From Micavibrio sp. (lineage in GTDB: Bacteria; Pseudomonadota; Alphaproteobacteria; Micavibrionales; UBA2020): a DNA stretch of 64,000 bases. A program made the position numbers and the translations under genes. Positions within the stretch are counted from its first letter, which is position 1. Each line of letters opens with the position of its first letter. The stretch spans positions 124,001 through 188,000 of the forward strand of contig JAPWJZ010000006.1 in assembly GCA_028283745.1 (NCBI GenBank), given 5' to 3'. This document shows, one piece after another, positions 54,132 through 63,553 of this stretch. The notes beneath the pieces were generated by a model that worked only from the letters and a program-made list of their open reading frames with translations, made no database searches and was not told where the DNA came from.

Positions 54132-54617
54132 ATGTCAGCCAAACTCATCAAAGGCCTCGCGCTTACCTTCAGCCTCACCGCCCTCGGCGGTTGCGCGACA
54201 ATGGATTACACCGGAACGCAGGATTGCGTGCAGCGCAGCGGCTTTGCCCTGAACGCGCCGCTCCTTGCTATCAACAAGCGCAACGATACGTTTAACGAAG
54301 CCTGCGCAACCGCGCGCGCCGCCACCGCCATTTCCGGCATGAAGCGCAGCGACGGCACCCCTGACATGAACATGTATAACCTTGCCGTTTCCATGTATGA
54401 ACAAAGCAACCCCAAAGTCCGCGAATTCATGGATAAAATGCTGGCCGAAGAAGGCACGTCGATCAACGAAATGAAATTCGCGCTCGACAAAACCAGCGAG
54501 CCGACGACCTGCGAGCGCGTGACCACCACCCGCCCCGACGGCACCGAAACCAGCGGTTTCAAATGCACGGTCAAAGCCAAGGCTACCGCTGTCACCGCCG
54601 CCCCCGCCGCACGCTAA
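54132..54617 (+). CDS. Hypothetical lipoprotein
   Basis: 161 residues. Lipobox TALGGC follows a hydrophobic stretch, so Cys-20 is lipidated. The rest has an N-terminal DCVQRSGFALN and repeated small motifs (KRNDTFNEACATARAATAI; MYEQSNPKVREFMDKML), which are helical with conserved Cys. No family recognised. It lies just after the Q/N-repeat secreted protein and may function with it at the envelope. Confidence 0.6.
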   Translation: MSAKLIKGLALTFSLTALGGCATMDYTGTQDCVQRSGFALNAPLLAINKRNDTFNEACATARAATAISGMKRSDGTPDMNMYNLAVSMYEQSNPKVREFMDKMLAEEGTSINEMKFALDKTSEPTTCERVTTTRPDGTETSGFKCTVKAKATAVTAAPAAR

Positions 54618-54630
54618 TTACTTAAAGTTA

Positions 54631-55680
54631 TCAAGAAGGCCGGTAAACCTTCAAGGCCTGCGGCAGCAGCTTCACGTTCAGCGGGTAGCTGGCTATTTTC
54701 ATTTCGCCATCCAGTATCACCGGCAGCGCGGTTCTTTTTGTCACCGCGGCGGGCTGGATAACCAGTTCCGGCGCGGTCTGCACGCGGATGTTTTTTGCCG
54801 CCGTCCAGCGGCCATCCCATATTTTACGCAGCAGGCCCGCTATGTTATGCGCGCCGCCGTCAAAGGCGTAAAACGCCAGCGTGCCGTCATCAGGCCTGCC
54901 CTTGGCAAAGGCGTTCTCGATAATCGGCTTCAGGTTTTGCGGCAGCGGCAGCTTATCCGTGCTGGGGCGCGGCTGCAGCCGGTTGTTGGTGATAACAAAC
55001 ATGCGGCCTTTTTGCGGCGTGCCGCTTACATCCAGCCGCGCCTTGCGGCCGAAGATGACATTGGCGGCCAGCGTGAAAATACGGCGCAGGGCGCTGAAGG
55101 GCTTGCGGCTGCGCACATCTTCGCGCGCGTTAAAAAAATCGACGCTGTTGCGGTCTATCATCAAACCGACAAGAAAGTTTTCACCGTTCACGTTGCCCAC
55201 ATCCACCTTGGCGCTGGCGACGTTTTTGTACTGCCTGGCAGCGGCGCGAAAATCCGCGGCGAAGCCCAGCTGGCGCGCAAACAGGTTATGCGTGCCCAGC
55301 GGTAACACGCCGAGCGTAATATCATCCCGTCCCAAAAACTCTCCGGCTGCCGTAAGGATGGACCCGTCACCGCCGCCCAGCACAAGGCCCCGGCCTGTTG
55401 CGCCGCCTTTTTCGCCATTGCCGCTATTGGCCGCAACCCAGGCCTTCACGGTGGGGGCAATTTCAGCGCCATCAATGAACTGCATCGAGCCAAGGCGAGC
55501 GCCGAGGGATTCTTCCAGCCCCATCCGGACGGCCTCTTCACCAAGCCGCAATACGGTGCCCGCGCGGCGGTTGATGACAACGTCGATTTTCTCGGCGTCG
55601 ATTTTCTCGGCGCTATTCAAAATTTCATTTTTATTTTCAATGGCATACGGCAAAACGCCGCCGGTTTGGGCATCGGTCAT
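54631..55680 (-). CDS. Diacylglycerol/lipid kinase family protein
   Basis: 349 residues. The catalytic domain has VVINRRAGTVLRLGEEAVRM, then VLGGGDGSILTAAGEFLG, the GGDG loop, and TLGVLPLGTHNLFARQLG. The C-terminal beta-sandwich has VDVGNVNGENFLVGLMID. It phosphorylates diacylglycerol or a similar lipid with ATP, in the YegS/DagK family. An N-terminal low-complexity extension (SAEKIDAEKIDV, two copies of AEKID) is not in the family. Convergent with the lipoprotein. Confidence 0.85.
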   Translation of the reverse strand: MTDAQTGGVLPYAIENKNEILNSAEKIDAEKIDVVINRRAGTVLRLGEEAVRMGLEESLGARLGSMQFIDGAEIAPTVKAWVAANSGNGEKGGATGRGLVLGGGDGSILTAAGEFLGRDDITLGVLPLGTHNLFARQLGFAADFRAAARQYKNVASAKVDVGNVNGENFLVGLMIDRNSVDFFNAREDVRSRKPFSALRRIFTLAANVIFGRKARLDVSGTPQKGRMFVITNNRLQPRPSTDKLPLPQNLKPIIENAFAKGRPDDGTLAFYAFDGGAHNIAGLLRKIWDGRWTAAKNIRVQTAPELVIQPAAVTKRTALPVILDGEMKIASYPLNVKLLPQALKVYRPS

Positions 55681-55847
55681 GGCAATTACTCTATATAATG
55701 TCGTCTGTATCTATATGAATAAACTGTAATTTGTCATACTACGCCGCTATAGCCGACGCAACCCCGCCCATGCGCCAAAATACCTGAAAAAAAAGCTGGC
55801 ATTCCCCGCCCCAATCAATTAAACATCTAGGGCTTAACAACGGCTAT

Positions 55848-55922
55848 TCCTTGGTAGCTCAGTGGTAGAGCAAGCGACTGTTAATCGCTTGGTCGCAGGT
55901 TCGAATCCTGCCCAAGGAGCCA
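55848..55922 (+). tRNA. tRNA-Asn (GTT)
   Basis: 75 bases. Acceptor TCCTTGG pairs with CCAAGGA; the anticodon loop CTGTTAA gives GTT; the T arm CAGGTTCGAATCCTG is perfect; CCA encoded. Confidence 0.97.
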
Positions 55923-55965
55923 TTGTTAACCTCTCTCCAAAAATCGTCATACGTCAACAATACGC

Positions 55966-58900
55966 CTATTTTTGCGTATGCGCGTAAACCCATTCAACCT
56001 TGTCGCCATTCATGAACACGATGATCAGGTTGAAGCCGGCAGATACCTGCCCAATGTCACGCACTTTATCCACCAGATTTGGCTGCCATACAGCCCTGAA
56101 CGCCGCGGTATAGGGAATTTCTTCGCCAGAGCTTTTCCTCATCTCAGAGACCGGCAGGCCGTTAACCTTATAATGCCTGTCCCTCAGGTAGGTCACAACC
56201 TCCTGCTGTGATTTGCAACAGCTTTGCATGATTTCGGTCGCAACATCGCTGTAGACGATCTGCTTGGAATCTTCTTTTCTGCGTGCCGCGCGCGCAACCT
56301 CCAGAATATCGCCATCCTTGGCCGATATTCCGAGCACTTTGTTGGCATAGTCGTTACCGGGCAGGCTGCGCATATCAACGGAATGCGCGCTTTTCAGCAA
56401 TGAACCATATGACACGCCAGGCATGCTGCGTGCGATGATCGCATCCAGCGCACGAAAATCTTCCTCCGGAACACCGTTTTTAGCAGTCCCGAATTCGATG
56501 ATCCGGGCAACCTCAACCCAGGCGCGCTTGCGTATCGTGACGGAATCACTTTTGCCAATAAGACCCGCGATGATGTTTATCTTCTCGATGTTAAGGCCCT
56601 TGACGCCATGCATGGTATCGCCATTCGCGTCATATGACGGGGAACCTGTAAAGAAATAGCCGCCGTATACCTGTACGGACAGCGCCGCAAGGAAGTGACT
56701 CAATAATTCGTTGTAAGCATGATGCATATCGAGACCTGCCCAGAAAAGCGGATTATCAAGCCCACCGGCACCAATCTGAACAAATTTTTCGCCCATCAGC
56801 ATTTCAAGCATACGCAGTTGCCGCGCATCCATATTGGGCCCGCGGCTATGGGGGTCAATGCCGTCAGCCCGCGCCCAGCGGTAAAGGATATTATTGACCC
56901 TGTCCTCATAAGCATAAGGGTCTGCCACAAGCGCATCAAACGGCAGGTTTGCCAAAGACTGCACTTGCATGCGTAGATTGTTCTGACCATTATTATCCCG
57001 CGCCATAGACTGATAAAGATCGCCCAGCACGCCATAGCCACGGAATTGCGGTAGTAACATTGAGCGCAAGTCAAACGAACTGCCGCGCCTGTCTACCGTA
57101 TTCACATCGCTATAATTCAGGTAAACCGCGGCCATTTTGCGCCGTGCGGGTTTGCCGGTATCGTCCAGCATGCTGAATTCGCTGCTGGAAACAATCGTGT
57201 TGCCGTCTTCAACCTTCATCTCGTTTTTAGTTGTAAGATTAATCGACTGGACTTTTTTATCGGCGAGCGAAAAAAGCTCTTCTTTTTCGGGGGAGCCATT
57301 GCGGTTAAGGTCAAGCCAGAGCAGCAGGTGCGTCCATACGGCATCCCGCGCATCCAGAACACCATCACGGTTATCATCCATTTTGGCGAGCAGGTTATAG
57401 CTGTTGGTGCCGTCCACGGCAAAAAGCTCGCTAAGGCGCGTGATGGTGCCATCGCCATTCAGGTCGATGCCCAAAAACGCATCATGCGGCCAGGAAGTCG
57501 CCTCGGCAAAGCCATCCGCGTCAATATCCCAGTAAACGCCGTCATTTTTATCAAGATTGCCCAGTTTCAGCCCATCACCGTCAAGGTCCATGACAATATA
57601 CGTGGACTTGGCATTGTCCCCTTTATGCGGGTCAGCAAGTAATTTTTCAGCCGCCGCCGCAGCCTTGTTATCCGCAGCCTTGGCTATGCTGGCAGGATCG
57701 CTCACTGTAACACTGGCAAGCGACGGCATGCCCGGCGCGCCTATCCCCGCCTGAAGCGTGCGGGGGTCAAGACTGAAGTAGGCTGTCATCGCCGTGCCGC
57801 TAGCCCTGTCAGCGCCGCGATAAACAGCATATTTCTGCTCCGCTATCGTGACGCTTGAAAAATCAGGTCTTCCCGTCATCAGCACTTGCGCCAACTGCGA
57901 CGCCTCATCAAGATCGACCGCCTTGAAAGCTGTTTCCGGTGTTTTACCATCTCCGCTGCGGCGCAGGGATTGTAAAATTCCGTCAACGGCCTTTTGTTCG
58001 TCGGCGGGGTTGATGAAGTCATTTTTTTTATCTTTATAAAATGTCAGCGACATTGAATGAGCCGCAACGCAGGCGTAATGCAGGCGCTGGAATTTTTTGT
58101 AAGCGTCAATTGCCTCCGCCGACATTCTGGTCGCAAGATGCGCAAGCATTTCCGCCGAGTAATGCGCCAGATTAAGCCCGCCGACCCCTTTGTAAAAATT
58201 GGTGGCCGGATAATGGCTGCGAATAGCATCCCAATTCGCACTGGCGGGATCTTTCATGGCGGCATCGACAAGAGCCAGATAATCCTTGTCTTCCGGCGGC
58301 AGGCTTTCCTCTTCGCTTTTCGGGGGCGGCCGCTTCGCCTGCGGCATTGATTTAAGCTTCCCCATTAATTCTTTCGGCAATTCCATCTTGCCGAAATACA
58401 GGTCGATATTGAAAAAAATTTCTCCGACATCTTCACTCTTGGAATTGCTGACACGGTGCACATCAAACATATGCCCATCCCCCCGCTCCAGCGTCTGCTG
58501 CTTCGGCATCAGGCCGTAATAGGAACGCATGAGGATATATTCCTCTGCCACCGTCGTGACCTGAAATGCCGTCTTCATGGTACGCCCATCGCCGGTCGCC
58601 AGCAGCGCTGCCATCAACCCCTTCATGGCGGCACTTGTGTAAGCTTCATCCACGAAGCTGGCTTTATCCTGCTTCAACAGGTTATATGCCTGCCACTGCA
58701 TATCGATGGCCCCTGCATATTTTCGCATATCTTCTTTATAAGCCGCGATCGTCTCCGGCGTATTTGCCGCAAGCGCCTTTTTGCCAAGGTTACTGTAGTG
58801 CCCGCCGCTAAGGCCGTTGCGGCGCGCGTCATCATAGAACGAGCTTTCAATATACAGCTGGCGAATGGCCTTCCAGTCCGCCTTCATTGGATCTTTTAAT

Positions 58901-59022
58901 GCGGCATCGACAAGCGCGAGGTATTCCGTGTCTTTGAAAACCGGCATATCTTCCGCATATGCGGGAATGTTCGCGAGGGCGCAAAAGAAAACAAAGATAG
59001 AAAGAAACAGGTATTTAATCAC
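55966..59022 (-). CDS. Large secreted protein with duplicated N-terminal module and RTX-like calcium region
   Basis: 1018 residues. Signal peptide, residues 1-24, ends IPAYAE. Two copies of a helical module start YLALVDAALKDPMKADW (about residue 34) and YLALVDAAMKDPASANW (about residue 250); they resemble DUF4919. Next comes a Ca-binding region with VMDLDGDGLKLGNLDKNDG, YWDIDADGF, GIDLNGDGTITRLSELF, DDNRDGVLDARDAVW and DLNRNGSPEKEEL, close to the calcium/EF-like part of RTX-type toxins. Then a helical part, NPLFWAGLDMHHAYNELLSH, and a final beta domain VVTYLRDRHYKVNGLP. No catalytic motif was seen. Alone in its operon, facing tRNA-Asn. Confidence 0.75.
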   Translation of the reverse strand: MIKYLFLSIFVFFCALANIPAYAEDMPVFKDTEYLALVDAALKDPMKADWKAIRQLYIESSFYDDARRNGLSGGHYSNLGKKALAANTPETIAAYKEDMRKYAGAIDMQWQAYNLLKQDKASFVDEAYTSAAMKGLMAALLATGDGRTMKTAFQVTTVAEEYILMRSYYGLMPKQQTLERGDGHMFDVHRVSNSKSEDVGEIFFNIDLYFGKMELPKELMGKLKSMPQAKRPPPKSEEESLPPEDKDYLALVDAAMKDPASANWDAIRSHYPATNFYKGVGGLNLAHYSAEMLAHLATRMSAEAIDAYKKFQRLHYACVAAHSMSLTFYKDKKNDFINPADEQKAVDGILQSLRRSGDGKTPETAFKAVDLDEASQLAQVLMTGRPDFSSVTIAEQKYAVYRGADRASGTAMTAYFSLDPRTLQAGIGAPGMPSLASVTVSDPASIAKAADNKAAAAAEKLLADPHKGDNAKSTYIVMDLDGDGLKLGNLDKNDGVYWDIDADGFAEATSWPHDAFLGIDLNGDGTITRLSELFAVDGTNSYNLLAKMDDNRDGVLDARDAVWTHLLLWLDLNRNGSPEKEELFSLADKKVQSINLTTKNEMKVEDGNTIVSSSEFSMLDDTGKPARRKMAAVYLNYSDVNTVDRRGSSFDLRSMLLPQFRGYGVLGDLYQSMARDNNGQNNLRMQVQSLANLPFDALVADPYAYEDRVNNILYRWARADGIDPHSRGPNMDARQLRMLEMLMGEKFVQIGAGGLDNPLFWAGLDMHHAYNELLSHFLAALSVQVYGGYFFTGSPSYDANGDTMHGVKGLNIEKINIIAGLIGKSDSVTIRKRAWVEVARIIEFGTAKNGVPEEDFRALDAIIARSMPGVSYGSLLKSAHSVDMRSLPGNDYANKVLGISAKDGDILEVARAARRKEDSKQIVYSDVATEIMQSCCKSQQEVVTYLRDRHYKVNGLPVSEMRKSSGEEIPYTAAFRAVWQPNLVDKVRDIGQVSAGFNLIIVFMNGDKVEWVYAHTQK

Positions 59023-59443
59023 GCGCGTACCCCGCAGATTATCGCTTCATGAATTTAACGCCTTACAATTTTAGCCCGCGCACCTTAACAATCCCTTGCG
59101 CTAAAACGCGAAACATCAATATTTACAAGACCATACTTGAATGAGTACCGAGAACGATGTTTATTACGGTACTGATGTATGTTCATACACGGCCCGTGCC
59201 CGCGCGGCACTTGAGGATGGCGGCGTAATGCTTTGTATGCGCATGAAAAGATGAAGGGCGTTTTTATGTTGCAGCGCACATATTTTGGGCTTGTGTTTAT
59301 TGTTGCGGCGCAATATACTGATAAAACATTCCCTAAATGTTTTCATATAGCAAAAATATGAAAGTCGTCCTATAATAATGCGCAACAAGGCAGCGCATTC
59401 TCAATTGCGCGCCGTTTAAAAACGCAAAGATGATGGTGTGCAA
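59023..59443. other. AT-richer intergenic region with two tiny overlapping ORFs
   Basis: No recognised gene. On the plus strand, ATG 59141-59254 encodes 37 residues (MSTENDVYYGTDVCSYTARA, then a Met-rich tail). It overlaps as ATGA with a 36-residue ORF 59251-59361 (start MKGVFMLQRTYFG, with a hydrophobic stretch). Neither has a good Shine-Dalgarno. The coupling is suggestive but not proof. The rest holds the promoter sides of the flanking divergent genes. Confidence 0.3.
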
Positions 59444-60658
59444 ATGACTCAATCCAGAGACATTTCTATTTTAGGCAATCTCTCGAGAAACGCAGAAGCC
59501 GCTTTTACCGACAAGGAAAAAGAAATTGTCAGCCGCGCCCGCGAGCTGGATGAACGCTTTTTACCGCAGTTCGAGCGCCGCGAATTTATCTATACCCACC
59601 ACGCCGACAAAATGAAGGCTTACCTGCCCGAAGGTTTGCATGACGACGCGAATTTGGTGAAGACGCAGCAGGTCGCCATTTCCTACAACGTCTGGCCTGC
59701 GCGCAATAACCCGGAAACAGCTGAAACGATCATCTGCCTTGGCGGCATTTACAACAGCGCGCGCCGCTTTGACTTTTTTGCCGAAGGCGCGACCGAAAAC
59801 TTTAACGTCATCGCGCTCGATTACCCCGGCAAGGGCCACAGCGGCAACCTGAAAATGCCGAACGACTATACGCTGGAAACCTATGCCAGCATCGTGAAGG
59901 CGCTGATTGCGGAAGTTGACCCGCAAACCAAATTCCACATGATTGGCCATTCGCACGGCTCTAAAGTCATCTATTCGATGGTGGAGCAGGAATTTGCGCA
60001 CCCGCTTTGGGCCGGCACCGTGATTGGCGATATGCCCCCCGAAACGCCGGTGGGCCCGAAACTGCGGAGAGCTTGGCGCAATCGTGAAAGGCCGTGCTCC
60101 CCCACGATCGAGGAATCGGTCAAGAAGCTTGAAAACTTTTTGGCAGGCCACGGCGCGCCCGTTTCCCGCGACTTCGTGGTGCACGATTTCAACCACGGGT
60201 TTGCACATTTCACGCGCGAAGGTTACGGCTGGGCCTATGACCCGAACTCGATGCATGGTTATGCGGATGAATACCTGCAGCCCTACGATAAATGGCAGGC
60301 CTACAAAGACCTGCCGACGCCGATCTTGATTCTGGCGGGCGAAAAAAGCAACACCGCCACTCCCGAAGCCGTAAAGCGCATGATTGACGAGCGCCCGGAA
60401 ACATCGTTGCTGGTGTATGAAGGTGTCGGCCACTATCCGGAACTTGTCACGCCGCTGCGTATCCAGGAAGTTTGCGACTGGGTGAAGGAAGCCGGTACGC
60501 GTGCCGCGCCGCTCCGCGCCATGGTGCCAGCCGACCCCGAAAAGCCGATGGTCGTGCGCTTTATGCAGGACAACAGCCCGATTGCCGACAAGCCCGCCGC
60601 GCAGGCGCAACAACTGCCCGCACAGCAACCGAAGCGTAAAGCACCGGGGCCGCAATAA
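59444..60658 (+). CDS. Alpha/beta hydrolase
   Basis: About 404 residues. Nucleophile elbow GHSHG in FHMIGHSHGSKVIYSMV, acidic turn near LILAGEKSN, catalytic His in YEGVGHYPELV. The first 80 residues (including RELDERFLPQFERREFIYTH) form a helical cap. A C-terminal Gln/Pro-rich tail ends in PKRKAPGPQ. No signal peptide. First gene of a three-gene overlapping set; the stop overlaps the next start as TAATG. Substrate unknown. Confidence 0.82.
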   Translation: MTQSRDISILGNLSRNAEAAFTDKEKEIVSRARELDERFLPQFERREFIYTHHADKMKAYLPEGLHDDANLVKTQQVAISYNVWPARNNPETAETIICLGGIYNSARRFDFFAEGATENFNVIALDYPGKGHSGNLKMPNDYTLETYASIVKALIAEVDPQTKFHMIGHSHGSKVIYSMVEQEFAHPLWAGTVIGDMPPETPVGPKLRRAWRNRERPCSPTIEESVKKLENFLAGHGAPVSRDFVVHDFNHGFAHFTREGYGWAYDPNSMHGYADEYLQPYDKWQAYKDLPTPILILAGEKSNTATPEAVKRMIDERPETSLLVYEGVGHYPELVTPLRIQEVCDWVKEAGTRAAPLRAMVPADPEKPMVVRFMQDNSPIADKPAAQAQQLPAQQPKRKAPGPQ

Positions 60659-61383
60659 TGTCCGCACAGCTTCCCATCGTCTTTATCCCCGGCGCATCTT
60701 CCGATGCCACGGTCTGGGATGCGCAGAAGGATTATTTTGCGCACCGCACGGATGTTATCGCCGTTGACCTGACGCAGTTTGACAGCATTGATGCGATGTC
60801 AAACGAAGTGCTGCGCCTTGCGCCGCCCGAATTCATCGTCTGCGGCACATCCATGGGCGGTTATGTCGCGCTTGATGTGCTGAAGAAAGCGAAAGGCCGC
60901 GTCAAGAAGGCTATTTTCTGCAATACCTCCGCCCGTGCCGATACACCCGCGCGCGCGCGCCAGCGCATGATGGATGTGAACGCCGGTGAAGCCGCCTATC
61001 TGGCGGGCCGCGAAGAGCCTGACCATTACAAGGTTTTCGTCGGCGAAAAATCATTCCGCAATGCAGACCTGCTGGCGCGGCTGAAGGCAATTTCCCTGCG
61101 CGTCGGCTATGGCTGCTTCAAGCGCCACCAGACGGCGTGCAGCACAAGGCCGGATTCATTGGCCTTCCTGCCGCAAATCGACATGCCCGTGCTGCTGATT
61201 GGCGGCGCGGAAGATGCCGTGACGCCGCCGGAACTGCAGGCGGAAATGCACGATAAAATCAAAGGCTCGCTGCTCACCATCATTCCCGCTGTGGGGCATA
61301 TTGCCCACATGGAAGCCGCAGGTCTCGTCACCGCCGAAATTGAAAAATTCCTGGCCACTGCCGCCGAAAGGAAAACAGCATGA
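60658..61383 (+). CDS. Alpha/beta hydrolase
   Basis: 241 residues. LPIVFIPGASSDATVWDAQ gives the HG-like oxyanion strand, GTSMGG is the nucleophile elbow (Ser), GGAEDAVTPPELQ contains the acidic residue, and AVGHIAHMEAAG contains the catalytic His. It resembles the small esterase/hydrolase group. The ATG follows TAATG coupling, and the stop overlaps the next gene as ATGA. The two hydrolases may act on the same or related substrates. Confidence 0.85.
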   Translation: MSAQLPIVFIPGASSDATVWDAQKDYFAHRTDVIAVDLTQFDSIDAMSNEVLRLAPPEFIVCGTSMGGYVALDVLKKAKGRVKKAIFCNTSARADTPARARQRMMDVNAGEAAYLAGREEPDHYKVFVGEKSFRNADLLARLKAISLRVGYGCFKRHQTACSTRPDSLAFLPQIDMPVLLIGGAEDAVTPPELQAEMHDKIKGSLLTIIPAVGHIAHMEAAGLVTAEIEKFLATAAERKTA

Positions 61384-62132
61384 CCGATAACGTTATTAAA
61401 GAAGTGATGTTTGACTGGGACGGCACCATTGCGAATACCGAGCCGATCAGCCTTGTCGTCACCCGCCGCGTGCTGTCGGATTACGCCAACAGCGTATTTG
61501 GCCGCCCGATGGACGAACAGCTGAACAAGCTTGACATGCGCGGCAAGGATTTCGGCCAGATCGGCCTGCAGTTCCAGGACCTGCTGAACGACGGCGTTGC
61601 GGCGGACCAGAAAATAACAATCGATATCGAAGACCTGCGCATCAACAAACTGCGCCCGCAAACGAAAGAGGCGCTGCTGAACGCCACTCTCGCCCCCGGC
61701 ATTGGCGATACTTTTGCCGAACTGCAGGATGACATGAAGCTGGGCGTGGCGGTTGTCAGCAACAGCCCGCGCATGCGCATCCAGCCGCTGCTGGAAAAAC
61801 ATGAATTCACCGGCCGCATTCCCGCAAAACGCCTGTTCAGCGCCTTTGAAGACGTCGCCGGCAAGCTTAAGGAAGATCCCGCCATTTACCTGCTGGCGGC
61901 GGAAAAGCTGAACGTCACGCCTGCCGAAGCGGCCGCGGTGGAAGACAGCGTGACCGGAATGCGCGCCGCGAAGCGCGCGGGCATTGGCCTGCGCGTCGGC
62001 TTCACCGGCCTTGCCGAGCGCCATGAAAAAGAAGAGATGAAGGAAGCATTGCTGCGCGAAGGCGCGCATGTGGTGATAGACGACATGAAGCAACTGCCCG
62101 CGGTTATCAAGGCGCACAAGCCGTCGCTTTAA
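61380..62132 (+). CDS. HAD-superfamily phosphatase
   Basis: 250 residues. Motif I is FDWDGTIANTEP (DxDxT with D-W-D-G-T), motif II a hydrophobic VVSNS, motif III a Lys in the PAKRLF region, motif IV VEDSVTGMRAAKRAG. It is a phosphoglycolate-phosphatase/beta-phosphoglucomutase-like HAD with a helical cap. It overlaps the preceding hydrolase gene by four bases and is convergent to the TyrA-like gene. Confidence 0.85.
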   Translation: MTDNVIKEVMFDWDGTIANTEPISLVVTRRVLSDYANSVFGRPMDEQLNKLDMRGKDFGQIGLQFQDLLNDGVAADQKITIDIEDLRINKLRPQTKEALLNATLAPGIGDTFAELQDDMKLGVAVVSNSPRMRIQPLLEKHEFTGRIPAKRLFSAFEDVAGKLKEDPAIYLLAAEKLNVTPAEAAAVEDSVTGMRAAKRAGIGLRVGFTGLAERHEKEEMKEALLREGAHVVIDDMKQLPAVIKAHKPSL

Positions 62133-62150
62133 TTCAGGCGAACAACAAAA

Positions 62151-62726
62151 TCAAAGATTGCTGCGGATACTTTCAACGGTGCCGGCAGACATATCCTTCA
62201 TCTGCTCGGCCAGCGCCTTCAGGCGCTTGAACGACGTGGGCAGGCAATTGTCCGGCACGTCCTTCGCCTGCTCCACAATCAACGCGGCCAGCTCACCGAA
62301 CATCAGCACCGGCAGGTGCGTCTTGCGCATCATTTCATCGTGGTCCCTGCCGGTAATCGGCTTGCCGTTGTGGTGGGTGATGATTTCACTGCCAATCTTG
62401 CGGAACAAATCAAACACCGCCTCGCTTTCCGCGCAGGCCAGCGTGGCAACGCAGCTGCGGTTGGTGACGGGGCTTTGCGGGCCGAACATGGGGTGAATGC
62501 CGGTGACGCGGGCGCTGTGGCGCTCGCACGCCTCGTTCGGTACGCGCTGCACGGAGCATACATTCACAAGGTGCTTGCCTGCGTGCTGCTTTGCCACATC
62601 TTCCACAGCAGAAACCGGCACGGCGATAATGACAATATCCGCATCATCGGTAATTTCCGCATGAGGCGCGAATTCCGCCGCGAGGAAAGACCCGAAAACG
62701 CCGCGGCCGATGATGGAGATTTTCAT
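62151..62726 (-). CDS. Short TyrA-like (prephenate/arogenate dehydrogenase) protein
   Basis: 191 residues; usual TyrA is about 280-300. KISIIGRGVFGSFLAAEF is the NAD loop, followed quickly by DADIVIIAVPVSAVEDVA, NVCSVQRVP and TGIHPMFGPQSP, which is the TyrA HPMFGP motif. The usual second strand and its acidic ribose-binding residue are missing between the loop and the ADIVI strand. The C-terminal helical part is short. Either a shortened dehydrogenase variant or a partly decayed enzyme. ATG 62726 with AGGA upstream decides the start. Confidence 0.78.
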   Translation of the reverse strand: MKISIIGRGVFGSFLAAEFAPHAEITDDADIVIIAVPVSAVEDVAKQHAGKHLVNVCSVQRVPNEACERHSARVTGIHPMFGPQSPVTNRSCVATLACAESEAVFDLFRKIGSEIITHHNGKPITGRDHDEMMRKTHLPVLMFGELAALIVEQAKDVPDNCLPTSFKRLKALAEQMKDMSAGTVESIRSNL

Positions 62727-62821
62727 GGGTATATTCCTGCTGTTGGCCATGGGCAGGCACGAACGCCTGCCGCGGCCCATCTTAAGCCAGCACGCCAAAG
62801 CATATCAAGCATTGGTAGCAA

Positions 62822-63469
62822 TTACTTGGGGCCGTAGGCCGCCATAAAGACGTTGATGCAGGATTCAATATGCGCGTTGATCTGCGCCTGCTCCGGCGAC
62901 GGGGCAAGGCCCAGCAGCGCCTTGTGGTGCGCCTCCCCCTTCAGCATGCTGAAGAAATGGTCGCGTGCCTTTGACACATCGGCCATCACAACCTTGCCGT
63001 CCTTCACCCAGACGGACAGCATGTTTTCAAACGACTCTTTAATCGGCCGCGGGCCTGTTTCGTAGAACAGCTGGGCAATTTTGGGGTTGCGCACCGCTTC
63101 AATCTCGATCACGCGGTACAGCTGCAACGCCTCCGGGTTCATGATGAGAGACATGAAGCTCTCGGCAAAACTCTGCAGGGCTTCGCGCACGGGCAGCGGT
63201 GTTAACGGCCCCATGTCGCGGTGAACGTGGTATTTATCGCAGCGGCGCTCGATCACGGCCTTGAACAGGGCTTCCTTGCCGGGGAAGCGGGCATAGACGG
63301 TCAGCTTCGCCATGTCGGCTTTGCGGGCCACATCGTCCATGCTGGTGCCATCAAGGCCATTCTTAAGGAACAGTTCGGATGCCGCATCCAGAATGGCATC
63401 GCGCTTGGTTTCATCCACAGGGCGGCCGCGGCGGGCGCACTTGAACAGGGGTTTTGATTTGTTATCCAA
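62822..63469 (-). CDS. TetR-family transcriptional regulator
   Basis: 215 residues. The helix-turn-helix region is GLDGTSMDDVARKADMAKLT then VYARFPGKEALFKAVIERR; the ligand-binding part has LQLYRVIEIEAVRNPKIAQLF. A repressor, probably of the divergent efflux gene at 63646 and of itself. The 100 bases upstream of its start contain two palindromes. The composition matches the chromosome. Confidence 0.93.
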   Translation of the reverse strand: MDNKSKPLFKCARRGRPVDETKRDAILDAASELFLKNGLDGTSMDDVARKADMAKLTVYARFPGKEALFKAVIERRCDKYHVHRDMGPLTPLPVREALQSFAESFMSLIMNPEALQLYRVIEIEAVRNPKIAQLFYETGPRPIKESFENMLSVWVKDGKVVMADVSKARDHFFSMLKGEAHHKALLGLAPSPEQAQINAHIESCINVFMAAYGPK

Positions 63470-63553
63470 AGCGACCTCCCTCTTCTTTTTACCGTTGCCG
63501 GTCAGGGATACCCCATTGCGGCGAAACTGTGTAGCATTTTTAACAATTAGCTC

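Noticed and set aside
61107..62117. 336-codon antisense frame opposite the HAD gene
   Set aside because: Shadow of HAD and hydrolase genes with complete motifs on the plus strand.
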